Assembly (NCBI RefSeq): GCF_001644025.1 | Contig: NZ_LUUK01000194.1 | Location: 1 to 64,000, forward strand | From: Methylomonas koyamae | GTDB lineage: Bacteria; Pseudomonadota; Gammaproteobacteria; Methylococcales; Methylomonadaceae | Reading direction: 5' to 3' | Length of the DNA stretch: 64,000 nt | Shown here: positions 34,038 through 43,384 of the stretch, piece after piece | Layout of the letters: every line of letters begins with the position of its first letter | How positions within the stretch are numbered: position 1 is the first letter of the stretch | The notes under the pieces: model-generated | Databases searched by the model: none | Told to the model about the DNA's origin: nothing | What the model saw: the letters and a program-made list of their open reading frames with translations, nothing else | Translations under genes and position numbers: made by a program

Positions 34038-35428
34038 CCAAGAAAGCCCGACATCCAGCGCTCCTACTTGCGTTACTAAGCCTGAACGCCGGCTGTAACC
34101 TGTTGTCCGACTACCGACGTCCCAGCGCCGAAACGCCGACGCAGTGGCGGGAAGCGCGCGCGGACGATCCGGCCGATATCGATGAGCAATGGTGGCGAGC
34201 TTTCTCCAGCGAGCAACTCAACCTTTTGATCGGCGAAGCCTTGGCCGCCAACAAGGATCTGGCCGCGGCCGTTCAACGGATAGCGCAAGCGCGCGCTCAA
34301 GCCAGAATCGCCGGTGCCGACCTCTGGCCCAGTGCGACGTTGGACGGCAACTTCAGCGACAGCCGCAACGAACTGAGCGACAGCCAGAAAACCAGCGGCC
34401 AAATCGACATCGCTTACGAGGTGGATTTGTGGGGCGCCAATCGGGCCAAGCGCGACGCCGGCGGCGCTCGCGTGCTGAGCCAGCTGTTCGCCCGCGACGC
34501 GCTACGGCTGGTCGTAATGGCCGACATCGGCCAGACCTATTTCAACCTGCTGGCCCTCCAAGAACGCCGGCAAATCGCGGCCGATTTCCTGGAAACGGTC
34601 GGCGCGATCTTGACTATCGTCGAAGCTCGCCAACGAGCCGGCGCGGCCTACGAACTGGAAGTGGCCCAGCAACGCACGGCCCATGCCAATGCCCGCGCCA
34701 GCCTAGACCAGCTGATCCAGCAACAAGCGCTGGCGGAAAACAGTTTGGCGATTTTACTCGGCCACCCGCCGCAACATTTACACTTGGCGCCGGCGCGATT
34801 CGCCGATCTGGCGACACCGAGCATTCCCGCCTCGCAGCCCGCCGACCTATTACAGCGAAGACCGGACATCGGTCAATTGGAAATGGAGCTGGTGGCCGCC
34901 AATGCCGATATCGCCGTGGCGCGCGCCGCGTTTTATCCGAAGTTGCAGTTGAGCCTAAGCAGCGTGCTTGCCAACCCGCAACCGGCCGGCGTGGCGGCGA
35001 GTCTGGCGGCCGGACTTTCCCAGCCGCTGTTCCAAGGCGGGCGCTTGGAAGCCGCTCTGGACTACGCATTAGCCGCGAATGCCGAGTTGATCGAAAACTA
35101 CCGACAAACCGTGTTGACCGCCTTCAAGGAAGTCGAGGACGCCGCCGCGACCTTCGCCAACAGCCGCCGCCGTCTGCAAGCCCTACAAAGCGCCGCGGAG
35201 CAGGCCAAGTTGGCTTACCGGATTTCCGAGGACCGTTACCGTTTGGGCGCGGTGGATTTCCAAGCATTGTTGAATGCGCAGAGCAGTTACCTGAGCACCG
35301 AAAACAACCGCGTCCAAGCAAGATTGGATGTGTTGACCGCTCAAATACAAATGTATAAAGCTTTAGGGGGTGGTTGGTCGCTGGTCGAGCAAAACACCGA
35401 TCCGACGGCGCAAGTCTTGTCGCCCTAG
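34034..35428 (+). CDS. NodT-family outer-membrane efflux lipoprotein
   Basis: This 464-aa TolC/OprM-like channel is the outer-membrane part of the MacAB-type exporter. A lipoprotein signal ends LSLNAGC, with the lipidated Cys at residue 21. The two outer-membrane efflux repeats are seen in WWRAFSSEQLNLLIGEALAANKD-type N-terminal sequence and in the later PDLLQRRPDIGQLE and FYPKLQLSLSS. It overlaps macB by four bases. The gene faces a convergent TolC-like gene on the other side, with hairpins between them. Confidence 0.88.
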   Translation: MTKKARHPALLLALLSLNAGCNLLSDYRRPSAETPTQWREARADDPADIDEQWWRAFSSEQLNLLIGEALAANKDLAAAVQRIAQARAQARIAGADLWPSATLDGNFSDSRNELSDSQKTSGQIDIAYEVDLWGANRAKRDAGGARVLSQLFARDALRLVVMADIGQTYFNLLALQERRQIAADFLETVGAILTIVEARQRAGAAYELEVAQQRTAHANARASLDQLIQQQALAENSLAILLGHPPQHLHLAPARFADLATPSIPASQPADLLQRRPDIGQLEMELVAANADIAVARAAFYPKLQLSLSSVLANPQPAGVAASLAAGLSQPLFQGGRLEAALDYALAANAELIENYRQTVLTAFKEVEDAAATFANSRRRLQALQSAAEQAKLAYRISEDRYRLGAVDFQALLNAQSSYLSTENNRVQARLDVLTAQIQMYKALGGGWSLVEQNTDPTAQVLSP

Positions 35429-35469
35429 CTAACAAGAAAACGCAATCACGCAAGTCGGGGCGCGCGGCG

Positions 35470-35508
35470 GCGCTGCTTTTCTCAGCGCGTCGGCCCTCTA
35501 ATCAGGGC
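35470..35508. terminator. Two hairpins between convergent operons
   Basis: GCGCTG (35470-35475) pairs with CAGCGC (35483-35488), and GCCCT (35493-35497) pairs with AGGGC (35504-35508). They lie between convergent gene ends and could stop transcription from either side. Neither is followed by a strong T or A run. Confidence 0.4.
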
Positions 35509-35563
35509 AACTTCGGCGGTTCTCCTACCCGTACCGACCGCAATTCCTCCGGTATTGTCGTTG

Positions 35564-37069
35564 TCAACGAATGTTAGCGAGCACGTCGATGCCGTGCAGA
35601 TGTTTCAACTCGGCTTCCGCCACCAGATAATCGAACAATTTATCCAAGCGCTGGGTTTGGGTCGCATCCAGATTGCTTTCCAGATTCCGGTATTCCATCG
35701 GGTTCATCGTGCCAAGCTCCACACTTTTCCGGCCGGCTTCCAGTCGGCGTTCCTGAACCTTGCGCAATTTGTCCAGCAGTTCGATCTGCTCGGTCAATTT
35801 GGTTAATTTATTTTGAAATTGCCTGGATTGGCTGCGGGTATCGTCGATCGCGCCGCGCAATTGCTCGTCCAACATGGTCTTGTCGTGAGAGGCCACCTTA
35901 ACGGCGGCATCGCGAGCCTCGAAATTGGGCAACTCGACTTGCACTTCCACGCCCACGGTCACCAAGTCGTTGATTTCCCTGGATTGCGAAGTACCGACCG
36001 ACTTGATGTAGGGACTGTAACCGGCCCAGGTCGAGACGGTGGGTTTCCAGACATCTTCGTGCTTGTCGATTTCGACCGCTTGTTGAACTATCTGGATATT
36101 GACTTCCTGAGTTTGGAACTGCAAGGCCCGGTCGATATCGTAGGCGTGAACATCGCTCTTGCCCGGCTCCAGCGGATAGTCGTCCAATTCCACGCCGGTG
36201 GCATTCTTGATATCCAGCCAGCCCAGCAACTCGTTCATTTTGGTATCCATCGCCTCGCGGGTGTCGCCGGCGGTCAATTGCTGATTCAGCAAATTGCCTT
36301 CCTCGATCACCACGCCGACTTCGGAAGCGCGCCCCAATTCGAAATTGCGTTGTTGGGTTTTGCTCTGGTCGCTGATCGCCTCGAGTTTGCGAGTCTCGAT
36401 ATCCAGCTTATGTTTCTGCACCAGCGCCGCCAGATAGGCCTTATAAACCGAGAACATCACATCCTGTTCGGTACGGTTCAAACGCGCCTCGGCTAACTGT
36501 ATACCCAAGCGGCTCTTGGCTGCCTCGTACTTGAATTCGGATTTGTACCACCAAGGCGCGGTCCAGCGCAGACTCATATAGGTGCGTTCCGAATTGGAAC
36601 GGATCGAGGTGGGATTGGCCGGGTCGACGTTGACCACATTTTCGATCTGGCTGGTATCGCCGAACTGATAACTTTCATTGACGGTGAATTCGACCTCGGA
36701 CGCGTATTTGGCGTCCTCGGCGTCGTAGTTCAAACGCGCCGACCGCACGTCGCGACGCGCTTTAACGACCGAAGGGTTGTGGCACAACGCCATTTTGATC
36801 GCGCCCGGCAAGCTCAAGCGACCGACCGACTGGCGCGGTATACCTTCGCAAAATGCCGGCGCGGCGACTTCGCCGCTGTCGGCTTCCGCATCGTCGCCAT
36901 AGGGCCACGCCTGAGCCGAGGGCATACCAGCGCAGGTCATCGCCGCACCGATCAGCCAAGCCCGAATCCAGTCGCGGCTTCTGGCTCCGGTTTTGTCTAG
37001 ACGTCTATCACCGATCTCCGCCCCGTTCGAGGCTTCGACACTCATCTTCGCCGATTTTCTATTCATCAT
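35564..37069 (-). CDS. TolC-family outer-membrane channel
   Basis: This 501-aa protein has a signal sequence (WLIGAAMTCAGMPSAQA, after a long N-terminal arm of about 30 residues) and two TolC-type repeats, seen in LPGAIKMALCHNPSVVKARRD and in the C-terminal coiled-coil region LEAGRKSVELGTMNPMEYRN. It would span the outer membrane and periplasm. It overlaps the adaptor gene by four bases. No inner-membrane pump is encoded beside the pair. Given the upstream glycosyltransferases, the pair may export a polysaccharide or glycolipid, or may pair with a pump elsewhere. Confidence 0.82.
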   Translation of the reverse strand: MMNRKSAKMSVEASNGAEIGDRRLDKTGARSRDWIRAWLIGAAMTCAGMPSAQAWPYGDDAEADSGEVAAPAFCEGIPRQSVGRLSLPGAIKMALCHNPSVVKARRDVRSARLNYDAEDAKYASEVEFTVNESYQFGDTSQIENVVNVDPANPTSIRSNSERTYMSLRWTAPWWYKSEFKYEAAKSRLGIQLAEARLNRTEQDVMFSVYKAYLAALVQKHKLDIETRKLEAISDQSKTQQRNFELGRASEVGVVIEEGNLLNQQLTAGDTREAMDTKMNELLGWLDIKNATGVELDDYPLEPGKSDVHAYDIDRALQFQTQEVNIQIVQQAVEIDKHEDVWKPTVSTWAGYSPYIKSVGTSQSREINDLVTVGVEVQVELPNFEARDAAVKVASHDKTMLDEQLRGAIDDTRSQSRQFQNKLTKLTEQIELLDKLRKVQERRLEAGRKSVELGTMNPMEYRNLESNLDATQTQRLDKLFDYLVAEAELKHLHGIDVLANIR

Positions 37070-38307
37070 TCTTCAAATTTGACTTTATCGCCGGATTGCA
37101 ATCCGACTTGTCCGCTCAATACCACGCGCTCCCGCTCGCCGAGCCCGGACGAAATCGCTACCATGCCATCCATGCTGGCGCTGTAGGTGACCTGCTTCAA
37201 TTCCAAACGCCGCTCGGCATTGACCGTCATGACGACGCCGCGCTGTCCGGAATAATTCAGCAAGGCTTTTTCCGGTATCGCTAGGGCCTGAAACGGATAA
37301 TCGAAGCGGCAATAGCCGTTCATACCACGCGCCAGCGGTATCGATTCGGTCGGCACCCCCTCCAATTCCAACCAAACGTTGAACGTATAGGGGACTGTCG
37401 CGTCGGCCTTGCCGGCGACCGCGATGAAGTTGTCGATTTTAATCACCTTGGCGGCGAACGGCTTATCGGGATAGGCCTGCAAATAGACTTCCGCCCGATT
37501 GCCGGCTTGTATCGTCGAAAAATAGCGCTGATCGACCGAAGCCTTGAACATCAAGGTGTCGCCCAGCGACATCAAGCCGTTCTTAGGGCCCAGGATGTTC
37601 TCGCCCGCATAGGTCGCCACCTGGACCACTTCCCCGTCGATCGGCGACAGGATGTCGGTCTTGGCGCCGCGACTGCTTTGCTTGGCGTCGCCGAAGATGT
37701 TCTTGCTGCGCGATTCGAACGATTGGCTCAAACTTTCCTGCGCCTTATTCAATTCGATTCGGGCCTGATTCATGTCCGCTTCGTACTGCGCCAAATCGGT
37801 TTGGGCGATGATGCCGCTTTTGAAGGCCTCTTTCTCCCGCAAATAATCGCGGCGGGCCTTTTCGTAGGCATTCCGTTTGTCCTCGACATCCAAACGGGCC
37901 AAACGGGTCGGACTGCCGCCGTTATCCAGACGTAGCAACAGATCGCCGACCTTGATTTTCGCGCCGCTCTCCACATACACATCGGTCACGATACTGGCGA
38001 CTTCGATATTGATCGGCACCTCGTGCAAAAAGCCGATTTCACCGGCCGCCGACACGGTCTTAACCATTTCCCGCTGGCTCGGCAACGCGGTTTCGACTGG
38101 AATCTCCGCGTTCATTTTGCGCAACATGGCCGGATAACCCATCGCCGAGCTCCACAAGCGGGAATTGGGCGATTTATAGGTCGGCACGATCGCCGCGTAC
38201 AGTAAGTAGGCGCCCAGCAGAATTAGGCCTACGTAAAGCCAAAACCAACCGGAAACGCCGGATAGTATCGATAGTGGTTTAGGACTTTTCACGAGTAACC
38301 GAACCAT
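37066..38307 (-). CDS. HlyD-type membrane-fusion adaptor
   Basis: This 413-aa adaptor has one N-terminal membrane helix (WFWLYVGLILLGAYLLYAAI), a lipoyl-like first half (IVTDVYVESGAKIKVGDLLL), a coiled-coil hairpin (residues about 140-205, DVEDKRNAYEKARRDYLREK) and the second half DILSPIDGEVVQVATYAGEN. The start overlaps the upstream glycosyltransferase by 29 bases, which ties it to the glycan genes. It partners with the TolC-like gene downstream. Neither an ABC nor an RND pump gene is adjacent. Confidence 0.82.
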   Translation of the reverse strand: MVRLLVKSPKPLSILSGVSGWFWLYVGLILLGAYLLYAAIVPTYKSPNSRLWSSAMGYPAMLRKMNAEIPVETALPSQREMVKTVSAAGEIGFLHEVPINIEVASIVTDVYVESGAKIKVGDLLLRLDNGGSPTRLARLDVEDKRNAYEKARRDYLREKEAFKSGIIAQTDLAQYEADMNQARIELNKAQESLSQSFESRSKNIFGDAKQSSRGAKTDILSPIDGEVVQVATYAGENILGPKNGLMSLGDTLMFKASVDQRYFSTIQAGNRAEVYLQAYPDKPFAAKVIKIDNFIAVAGKADATVPYTFNVWLELEGVPTESIPLARGMNGYCRFDYPFQALAIPEKALLNYSGQRGVVMTVNAERRLELKQVTYSASMDGMVAISSGLGERERVVLSGQVGLQSGDKVKFEE

Positions 38308-39472
38308 ATACGTTAGACAAGGCGTCTATGATACGCCGCCAATCGAAATATGTCCTCGCGTGGGCCGCTCCGGCATTGACCAAACGCTCGGCCAATTCGG
38401 GGTTTTCGAGTACTTTCAATACCGCATCCGTCAGCGCCTTGGCGTCGCGCTGCGGCACCAGCAAGCCGGTTTCGCCGTCGCGAATCACGTCGGAAATGCC
38501 GCCGACATCGCAAGCCACCACCGGCGTCAAGTAAGCCAAGGCCTCGACCAATACGATACCGAGGCCCTCGGTGTCGCCCCGGCTATCGACAATGGACGGC
38601 AACACGAACACGTCGGCCTCGCGATACAACTGTTCCAACTCCTCGTTGGTCACGACGCCGTGGAAGCTGACGCTGGCTTCGATGCCGAGCGTTTGGGCTA
38701 AAGCTTTCCACTCAGCCGCCTTGTCGCCATCGCCGACGATATGCAAGCGTGCTTGGGTGTGCTTGACGATGTCCGTCCACGCATTCAGCAAATAGCCGAC
38801 GCCTTTGCGCTCGATCAAACGACCGACATACAACACGTCCTTGACCGGCTTGGCGCGGTTTTTCTCGACGGGTTTGATCTCGACCGTGGCGCCGAACGGA
38901 ATCACGTGTATCGATGCCACCGGAACCCCGGTCAGTGCCGCGAGCTGTCCGGCGGTATAGTTGGAATTGCAGATCAAGGCCTGGGCGTGCCTGACCGCAT
39001 GGCGAATGAAATAGGCGACGAACGGAAACTTCTTGGATAGCAGCAGTTCGGCGCCGTGAAACGTCAGCACGATGGGCGTGCGATGCGCCATCGCCGCGAA
39101 ATAGCCCCAGATCCCATGCGGGAACGGCCAATGGACGTGAATAACATCGTAATTGCCGCGCCGACAAAATCCGATCGCCTGGACCAGACCGGACAGAATA
39201 TAAAACCCGGCCACGAACAAATACAGCGGATTGCGAATCCGGTTGGGCGCGCCCTGAAAATGGGTCAAATTTTCGAAGCGTTTGAAAAAATAACGGAAGC
39301 GGTAAACCGGCACGCCTTGCACGCTATGGTTTTCCCGACCTTCGTAGCTGGGCGCGAACACCTCGACCCGGTAACCGCGCTCGGTCATGTATCGGTTGCA
39401 CTCGACCAAAAACGAACCGTTACGGTCGTCTTCGCCGAGCGCATACACCGAAGTCATCATGCACACTTTCAT
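38279..39472 (-). CDS. Glycosyltransferase family 4
   Basis: This 397-aa retaining GT-B glycosyltransferase has an N-terminal acceptor domain (HVHWPFPHGIWGYF, VLTFHGAELL), the hinge VLYVGRLIERKGVGYLL, and the donor-domain E-x7-E motif in RGDTEGLGIVLVEALAYLTP. A short hydrophobic stretch (NPLYLFVAGFYILSGLV) may associate it with the membrane. It follows the GT2 gene after three bases and overlaps the HlyD-type gene. The donor might be the diacetamido-uronate made by the WlbABC-like genes upstream. That link is inference from operon order. Confidence 0.88.
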   Translation of the reverse strand: MKVCMMTSVYALGEDDRNGSFLVECNRYMTERGYRVEVFAPSYEGRENHSVQGVPVYRFRYFFKRFENLTHFQGAPNRIRNPLYLFVAGFYILSGLVQAIGFCRRGNYDVIHVHWPFPHGIWGYFAAMAHRTPIVLTFHGAELLLSKKFPFVAYFIRHAVRHAQALICNSNYTAGQLAALTGVPVASIHVIPFGATVEIKPVEKNRAKPVKDVLYVGRLIERKGVGYLLNAWTDIVKHTQARLHIVGDGDKAAEWKALAQTLGIEASVSFHGVVTNEELEQLYREADVFVLPSIVDSRGDTEGLGIVLVEALAYLTPVVACDVGGISDVIRDGETGLLVPQRDAKALTDAVLKVLENPELAERLVNAGAAHARTYFDWRRIIDALSNVYGSVTREKS

Positions 39473-39475
39473 GGT

Positions 39476-40336
39476 TTAGCGATCTCCGGTTTTTAAAATG
39501 AATTCGACGGCGGCGCCAATGGCCAGCAATAACACGCTGGTCAACGCCAATCCGGTCGCCGCGACACCGCCGAGCACACCCTGACCGAGCAAGGCAATCG
39601 CCAGCGCCGCTACCGCGCAATAACCGAAAAACAGCAAGGGCCGATCGCCGTAAGCCAGCAATAATTTAACCGTCACCAGATCGGCGATAGCGATCGAAAA
39701 ACGCTTGAGTCCAAAATTGGATCGGCCGTAACGGCGTTGATGCCACTGAGTAACCACTTCCTTAAAGCGGCAGCCGCGTTTCTGCGCCAGGATAGGCACC
39801 AAAAACCGGTGCCAATCGGAACGCAGCCGCAAATCGCTCAGCTTTTCGCGGCGAATCAACTTGATCCAGTTCATGTCGTGCAAGCGCACCCCAAACAAGT
39901 ACCAGTTGATCCAATTGTAGATTTTCGAAGCCAACAATTTGCCGTCGCCTCTATCCTTCCGCCAGCCGACCACCACGTCGGTCTCGTCGTCCATCGCGCC
40001 GTACAGCACCGGGATGTCGTCTTCCGGCAAGGACTCCAGATCGGACGGCACCAGACACACGTAGCGGCCGGCGGTGTTGGGATAGGTATCGACAATCGTC
40101 GCGGTAATCCCCATCTTGTGCGGCCGGCTGACCAATTTGATCGGAACGTCGCCGGAGCGGCCGGCAAAGGCCGCCACCGCCGCGCCGGTACCGTCGGTGC
40201 TGCCGTCGTCGAAAAACACGATCTCGGCCGACACGCCCAGATTTTCGACAGCTTGCAACGCCCCGCTCAGAAAGCGTTCGACGTTACCGACCTCGTTATA
40301 CGCCGAGGTGACAATGGATAATTCCGGAGCCGCCAT
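39476..40336 (-). CDS. Glycosyltransferase family 2 with C-terminal membrane helices
   Basis: This 286-aa inverting GT-A glycosyltransferase has the family 2 start ELSIVTSAYNEVGNVERFL, the SAEIVFFDDGSTDGTG donor segment and WHQRRYGRSNFGLKR, resembling the QxxRW region of processive relatives. Two hydrophobic helices form the C-terminus (about residues 222-280), as in dolichol-phosphate-mannose synthase-like enzymes that work on lipid-linked acceptors. It lies nine bases after the acetyltransferase-aminotransferase gene. It may start or prime the glycan, but donor and acceptor are undefined. Confidence 0.85.
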   Translation of the reverse strand: MAAPELSIVTSAYNEVGNVERFLSGALQAVENLGVSAEIVFFDDGSTDGTGAAVAAFAGRSGDVPIKLVSRPHKMGITATIVDTYPNTAGRYVCLVPSDLESLPEDDIPVLYGAMDDETDVVVGWRKDRGDGKLLASKIYNWINWYLFGVRLHDMNWIKLIRREKLSDLRLRSDWHRFLVPILAQKRGCRFKEVVTQWHQRRYGRSNFGLKRFSIAIADLVTVKLLLAYGDRPLLFFGYCAVAALAIALLGQGVLGGVAATGLALTSVLLLAIGAAVEFILKTGDR

Positions 40337-40345
40337 GTCGCCGCC

Positions 40346-42154
40346 TTATGCCTGGAAAAAACGCTGTATCGTTGCCGCGACGTAATCGATCTGATCGCGG
40401 GTGATTTCCGGGAACATCGGCAACGACAAAATGTTGGCGGCGGCCTCCTCGGTACGCGGAAAATCGCCGGCCGAGTAGCCCAGGTAAGCCAGCGCCGGCT
40501 GCAAATGCAACGGTGTCGGATAATGCACGCCGCTGTCGATGCCGTTGGCTTTCAGAAAGGCGGACAATCCGTCCCTATCCTGGCAACGCACCACGTACAA
40601 GTGGTAAACCGGCTCGCAACCTTCCGCGACGGCCGGCAACGTTAACGGTAAACCGGCCAGCTTTTCTTGATAATGGGCGGCGGCGGCCTGCCGACTGGCG
40701 GTCCATTTCGGCAAATGCTTGAGTTTGACGTTGAGTAACGCCGCCTGCAAGGTATCCAAACGACTATTGCGGCCAACGATTTCATGCAAATATTTAGTCG
40801 AACGGCCGTGATCGCGCAGTTTGGCGATTCTGGCCGCCAATTCGGAATCGTTGGTGGTCACCGCGCCGGCATCGCCGTAGGCCCCCAAATTTTTACCGGG
40901 ATAGAACGAGAAACAACCGACATCGCCGATACCGCCGACGGTCTGGCCGTTGATCGTCGCGCCGTGCGCCTGCGCCACGTCTTCTATAACCCGTAATCCG
41001 TGTTTTTTGGCAATCGCCAGAATTTCCGGCATCGGTGCCGGATGCCCATACAGATGCACCGGAATGATCGCCTTAGTTTTGGCGGTGATTTTGCTTTCCA
41101 ACGCGGCCGGATCGATTTGATAAGTCAGCGGATCGATGTCGGCAAATACCGGGGTGGCACCGGACAAGGCGATCGCTTCGGCGGTCGCGATAAAGGTGTG
41201 CGGCGTCGTGATGACCTCGTCGCCTTGGCCTATGCCCAAGCCCATCAAGGCCAGTTCCAGCGCATCGGTACCGCTGCCGACGCCGATCGCGTAAGCGGTT
41301 TTGCAATAGCTGGCAAAACTTTGCTCGAATTCGGCGACTTCCTGACCGTTGATAAAGCGATTGTTCAAAATCACCCGATCCATCGCCAGACGGAATTCCT
41401 GTTTGTGGCGCTGATACTGGGCACCGAGATCGGCAAACGGCACGCGCCGGGCGGGCGCATCGGTCGGCGCGGCTCCGTCGGTTTTGTACGGACTTTGCGG
41501 CATCAACTCGTACTGGCATTTAACGCCCTCGACCTCGCCGATCTTCTTGGCCGGCACGCCGAACAAAATCGCGCCGTCCTCGGTCGATTTGGTGATCACA
41601 CTGCCGGCCCCAACCAAAACCCGTTCACCGATTTCGAGATTCGGACTGACCGTCACGGCCGCGCCCAAAATCGCGCCGCGGCGGATCACCGGTCCGTTCA
41701 GACATTCCTTGGCTTTGTCGCAAGTCGGATGCGGCACGTTAGTGGTGATGACTCTAGGCCCCAGCCAGACATCGTCCTCCAGCACGGTGTATTCGCACAA
41801 ACCGGCTTGGGCCTGCAGACGCACGTTGTTGCCGATCTGGCAGTGGTGCTCGATGACGACATTGACGCCGACCGAACAATGATCGCCGAGGTTGGTATTC
41901 TCGCGAATGAACACGTAATGACTGACATGGCAATGGCTACCCAGCGCCGCGCCGGCGTAAATGATCGTGTTGGAACGGATGTGAGTATGGTCGCCGATGA
42001 CGGTCTCCAGTTCGCCGGGCTGATAGCCCTTGGGCGGATAACCGATGATGCAAAAATCCTCGATGACGACGTTCTTGCCGAGCTTGACGTTGGGGTGGAC
42101 GATGGCAGTCGGCGCCACGCTGGCCGACGACTGCGAATTTTCTGAATTGGACAT
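40346..42154 (-). CDS. Fused N-acetyltransferase-aminotransferase (WlbB-WlbC type)
   Basis: The 602-aa protein combines an N-terminal left-handed beta-helix acetyltransferase (residues about 10-205, hexapeptide repeats such as [16 protein letters not shown] and [16 protein letters not shown]) with a C-terminal DegT-family PLP aminotransferase (about 235-600). The aminotransferase has the lysine in [16 protein letters not shown] and the [10 protein letters not shown] segment. These are the WbpD/WlbB and WbpE/WlbC activities, which aminate then N-acetylate C3 of a 3-keto UDP-GlcNAcA. Usually they are separate proteins. The dehydrogenase for the preceding step is the next gene upstream, 36 bases away. 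Confidence 0.85.
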   Translation of the reverse strand: MSNSENSQSSASVAPTAIVHPNVKLGKNVVIEDFCIIGYPPKGYQPGELETVIGDHTHIRSNTIIYAGAALGSHCHVSHYVFIRENTNLGDHCSVGVNVVIEHHCQIGNNVRLQAQAGLCEYTVLEDDVWLGPRVITTNVPHPTCDKAKECLNGPVIRRGAILGAAVTVSPNLEIGERVLVGAGSVITKSTEDGAILFGVPAKKIGEVEGVKCQYELMPQSPYKTDGAAPTDAPARRVPFADLGAQYQRHKQEFRLAMDRVILNNRFINGQEVAEFEQSFASYCKTAYAIGVGSGTDALELALMGLGIGQGDEVITTPHTFIATAEAIALSGATPVFADIDPLTYQIDPAALESKITAKTKAIIPVHLYGHPAPMPEILAIAKKHGLRVIEDVAQAHGATINGQTVGGIGDVGCFSFYPGKNLGAYGDAGAVTTNDSELAARIAKLRDHGRSTKYLHEIVGRNSRLDTLQAALLNVKLKHLPKWTASRQAAAAHYQEKLAGLPLTLPAVAEGCEPVYHLYVVRCQDRDGLSAFLKANGIDSGVHYPTPLHLQPALAYLGYSAGDFPRTEEAAANILSLPMFPEITRDQIDYVAATIQRFFQA

Positions 42155-42190
42155 GAATTAAAAATCTCGTGGGTCGAAAAACTGAAGGGG

Positions 42191-43312
42191 TTACTTGCGC
42201 GGTTTACGAAGATCCTCGGCCGTGTCGCTCCGTCTGCGCATTTCCGCCCGGCCCAGTCGACTATGCGTCGGCTGAAAGCGCAACCAGACTTCGCGACTGG
42301 TCGCGGCGGACTCGTAAATCGCGCTGATCAAGCGCAACGACTTCAAGCCTTCGAGACCGTCCACCATCGCACCGCCGCCGTGATTGATCACGTGCACCAC
42401 GTTGCGCAAATATTCCAAATGACCGAAGCCATAGACGTTGGGCGGATTCTGGTTGAACTCTTGCAACACCAGCTCGTCGTCGGGCGTCGGCTCTTCGAAC
42501 AACCACGTCTTCATCTGGTTAACGGCGAAACCGCCGATCTCGACAGTACCGTGTTCGCCAAGGATGTTGATCGACGCCTCCAAATCTTTCGGCCGGGCCG
42601 CCGTGGTGGCTTCGATGACGCCCAGCGCGCCGTTACGGAAGCGTAGCACCGCGACGCCGGTATCCTCGACTTCGATATCCACCAGACTACGCGCGGTGTA
42701 TGCGAACACCGAATCGACGTCGCCGCAAAGCCAGGTCAGTAAATCCACGTGGTGACTGGCTTGATTGGAAAACACGCCGCCGTCCCACAACCAAGTGCCG
42801 CGCCAGCCGTCCTGATCGTAATAGGCCTGATTGCGCATCCAGCGCACTCGCGCGGTGGCCATCGCAATCTTGCCGAAACGCCCGGCCTTCATCGCTTGAT
42901 GCAGCTTTTGCACCGGCACGTTGTATCGATTTTGCTTGACGACGAACAGTTTGACTTGGGCACGATCGCAAGCCTCGATCATTGCCTCGGCATCGTCCAA
43001 CGTTAACGCCATCGGTTTTTCGACGACCACGTGCTTTTTGTATTCAACGACTTCCAACACGTGCTGAGCATGGCAACCGGTCGGCGTCAGCACGTTGATC
43101 ACATCAATCTTGTCGCCCATCGCCGCCATCATTTCGTGCAGGTCGGTGAAGTGCGGCACGCCGTATTTGCTGCCGAACAATTCCGCCCGTTCCTCGGTGA
43201 CGTCGCAAACCGCCACCAATCTAGCGCCTTCCACGGGTCCCGACAGTACCTCCGCATGCCGAGAGGCAATCCGACCGCAACCCAATAACGCAAAATTCAG
43301 TGTATTTTCCAT
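42191..43312 (-). CDS. Gfo/Idh/MocA-family sugar dehydrogenase (WlbA/WbpB type)
   Basis: This 373-aa NAD-dependent oxidoreductase opens with FALLGCGRIASRHAEVLSG and carries the catalytic EKPMALTLDDAEAMI motif of the family. Beside a WlbB-WlbC fusion it most likely oxidises C3 of UDP-GlcNAcA on the way to UDP-2,3-diacetamido-2,3-dideoxy-glucuronate or its epimers. The start ATG at 43312 has GGGAAG seven bases upstream; a start eleven codons earlier lacks a site. The pathway also needs a UDP-GlcNAc 6-dehydrogenase, which is not in the window. Confidence 0.82.
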   Translation of the reverse strand: MENTLNFALLGCGRIASRHAEVLSGPVEGARLVAVCDVTEERAELFGSKYGVPHFTDLHEMMAAMGDKIDVINVLTPTGCHAQHVLEVVEYKKHVVVEKPMALTLDDAEAMIEACDRAQVKLFVVKQNRYNVPVQKLHQAMKAGRFGKIAMATARVRWMRNQAYYDQDGWRGTWLWDGGVFSNQASHHVDLLTWLCGDVDSVFAYTARSLVDIEVEDTGVAVLRFRNGALGVIEATTAARPKDLEASINILGEHGTVEIGGFAVNQMKTWLFEEPTPDDELVLQEFNQNPPNVYGFGHLEYLRNVVHVINHGGGAMVDGLEGLKSLRLISAIYESAATSREVWLRFQPTHSRLGRAEMRRRSDTAEDLRKPRK

Positions 43313-43349
43313 TTTCTTCCCGAATAACTCATCCCCACAGAACATAAAC

Positions 43350-43368
43350 GCGGAATCGCCGATTCCGC
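43350..43368 (-). terminator. Hairpin between the secreted protein gene and wlbA-like gene
   Basis: GCGGAATC (43350-43357) and GATTCCGC (43361-43368) form a perfect 8-bp stem with a 3-base loop. In the minus direction it is followed by GTTTATGTT, a weak T-rich tail. It may terminate the 43385-44677 gene, or moderate readthrough into the wlbA-like operon. Confidence 0.5.
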
Positions 43369-43384
43369 ACCCTAAAACTTTAGA

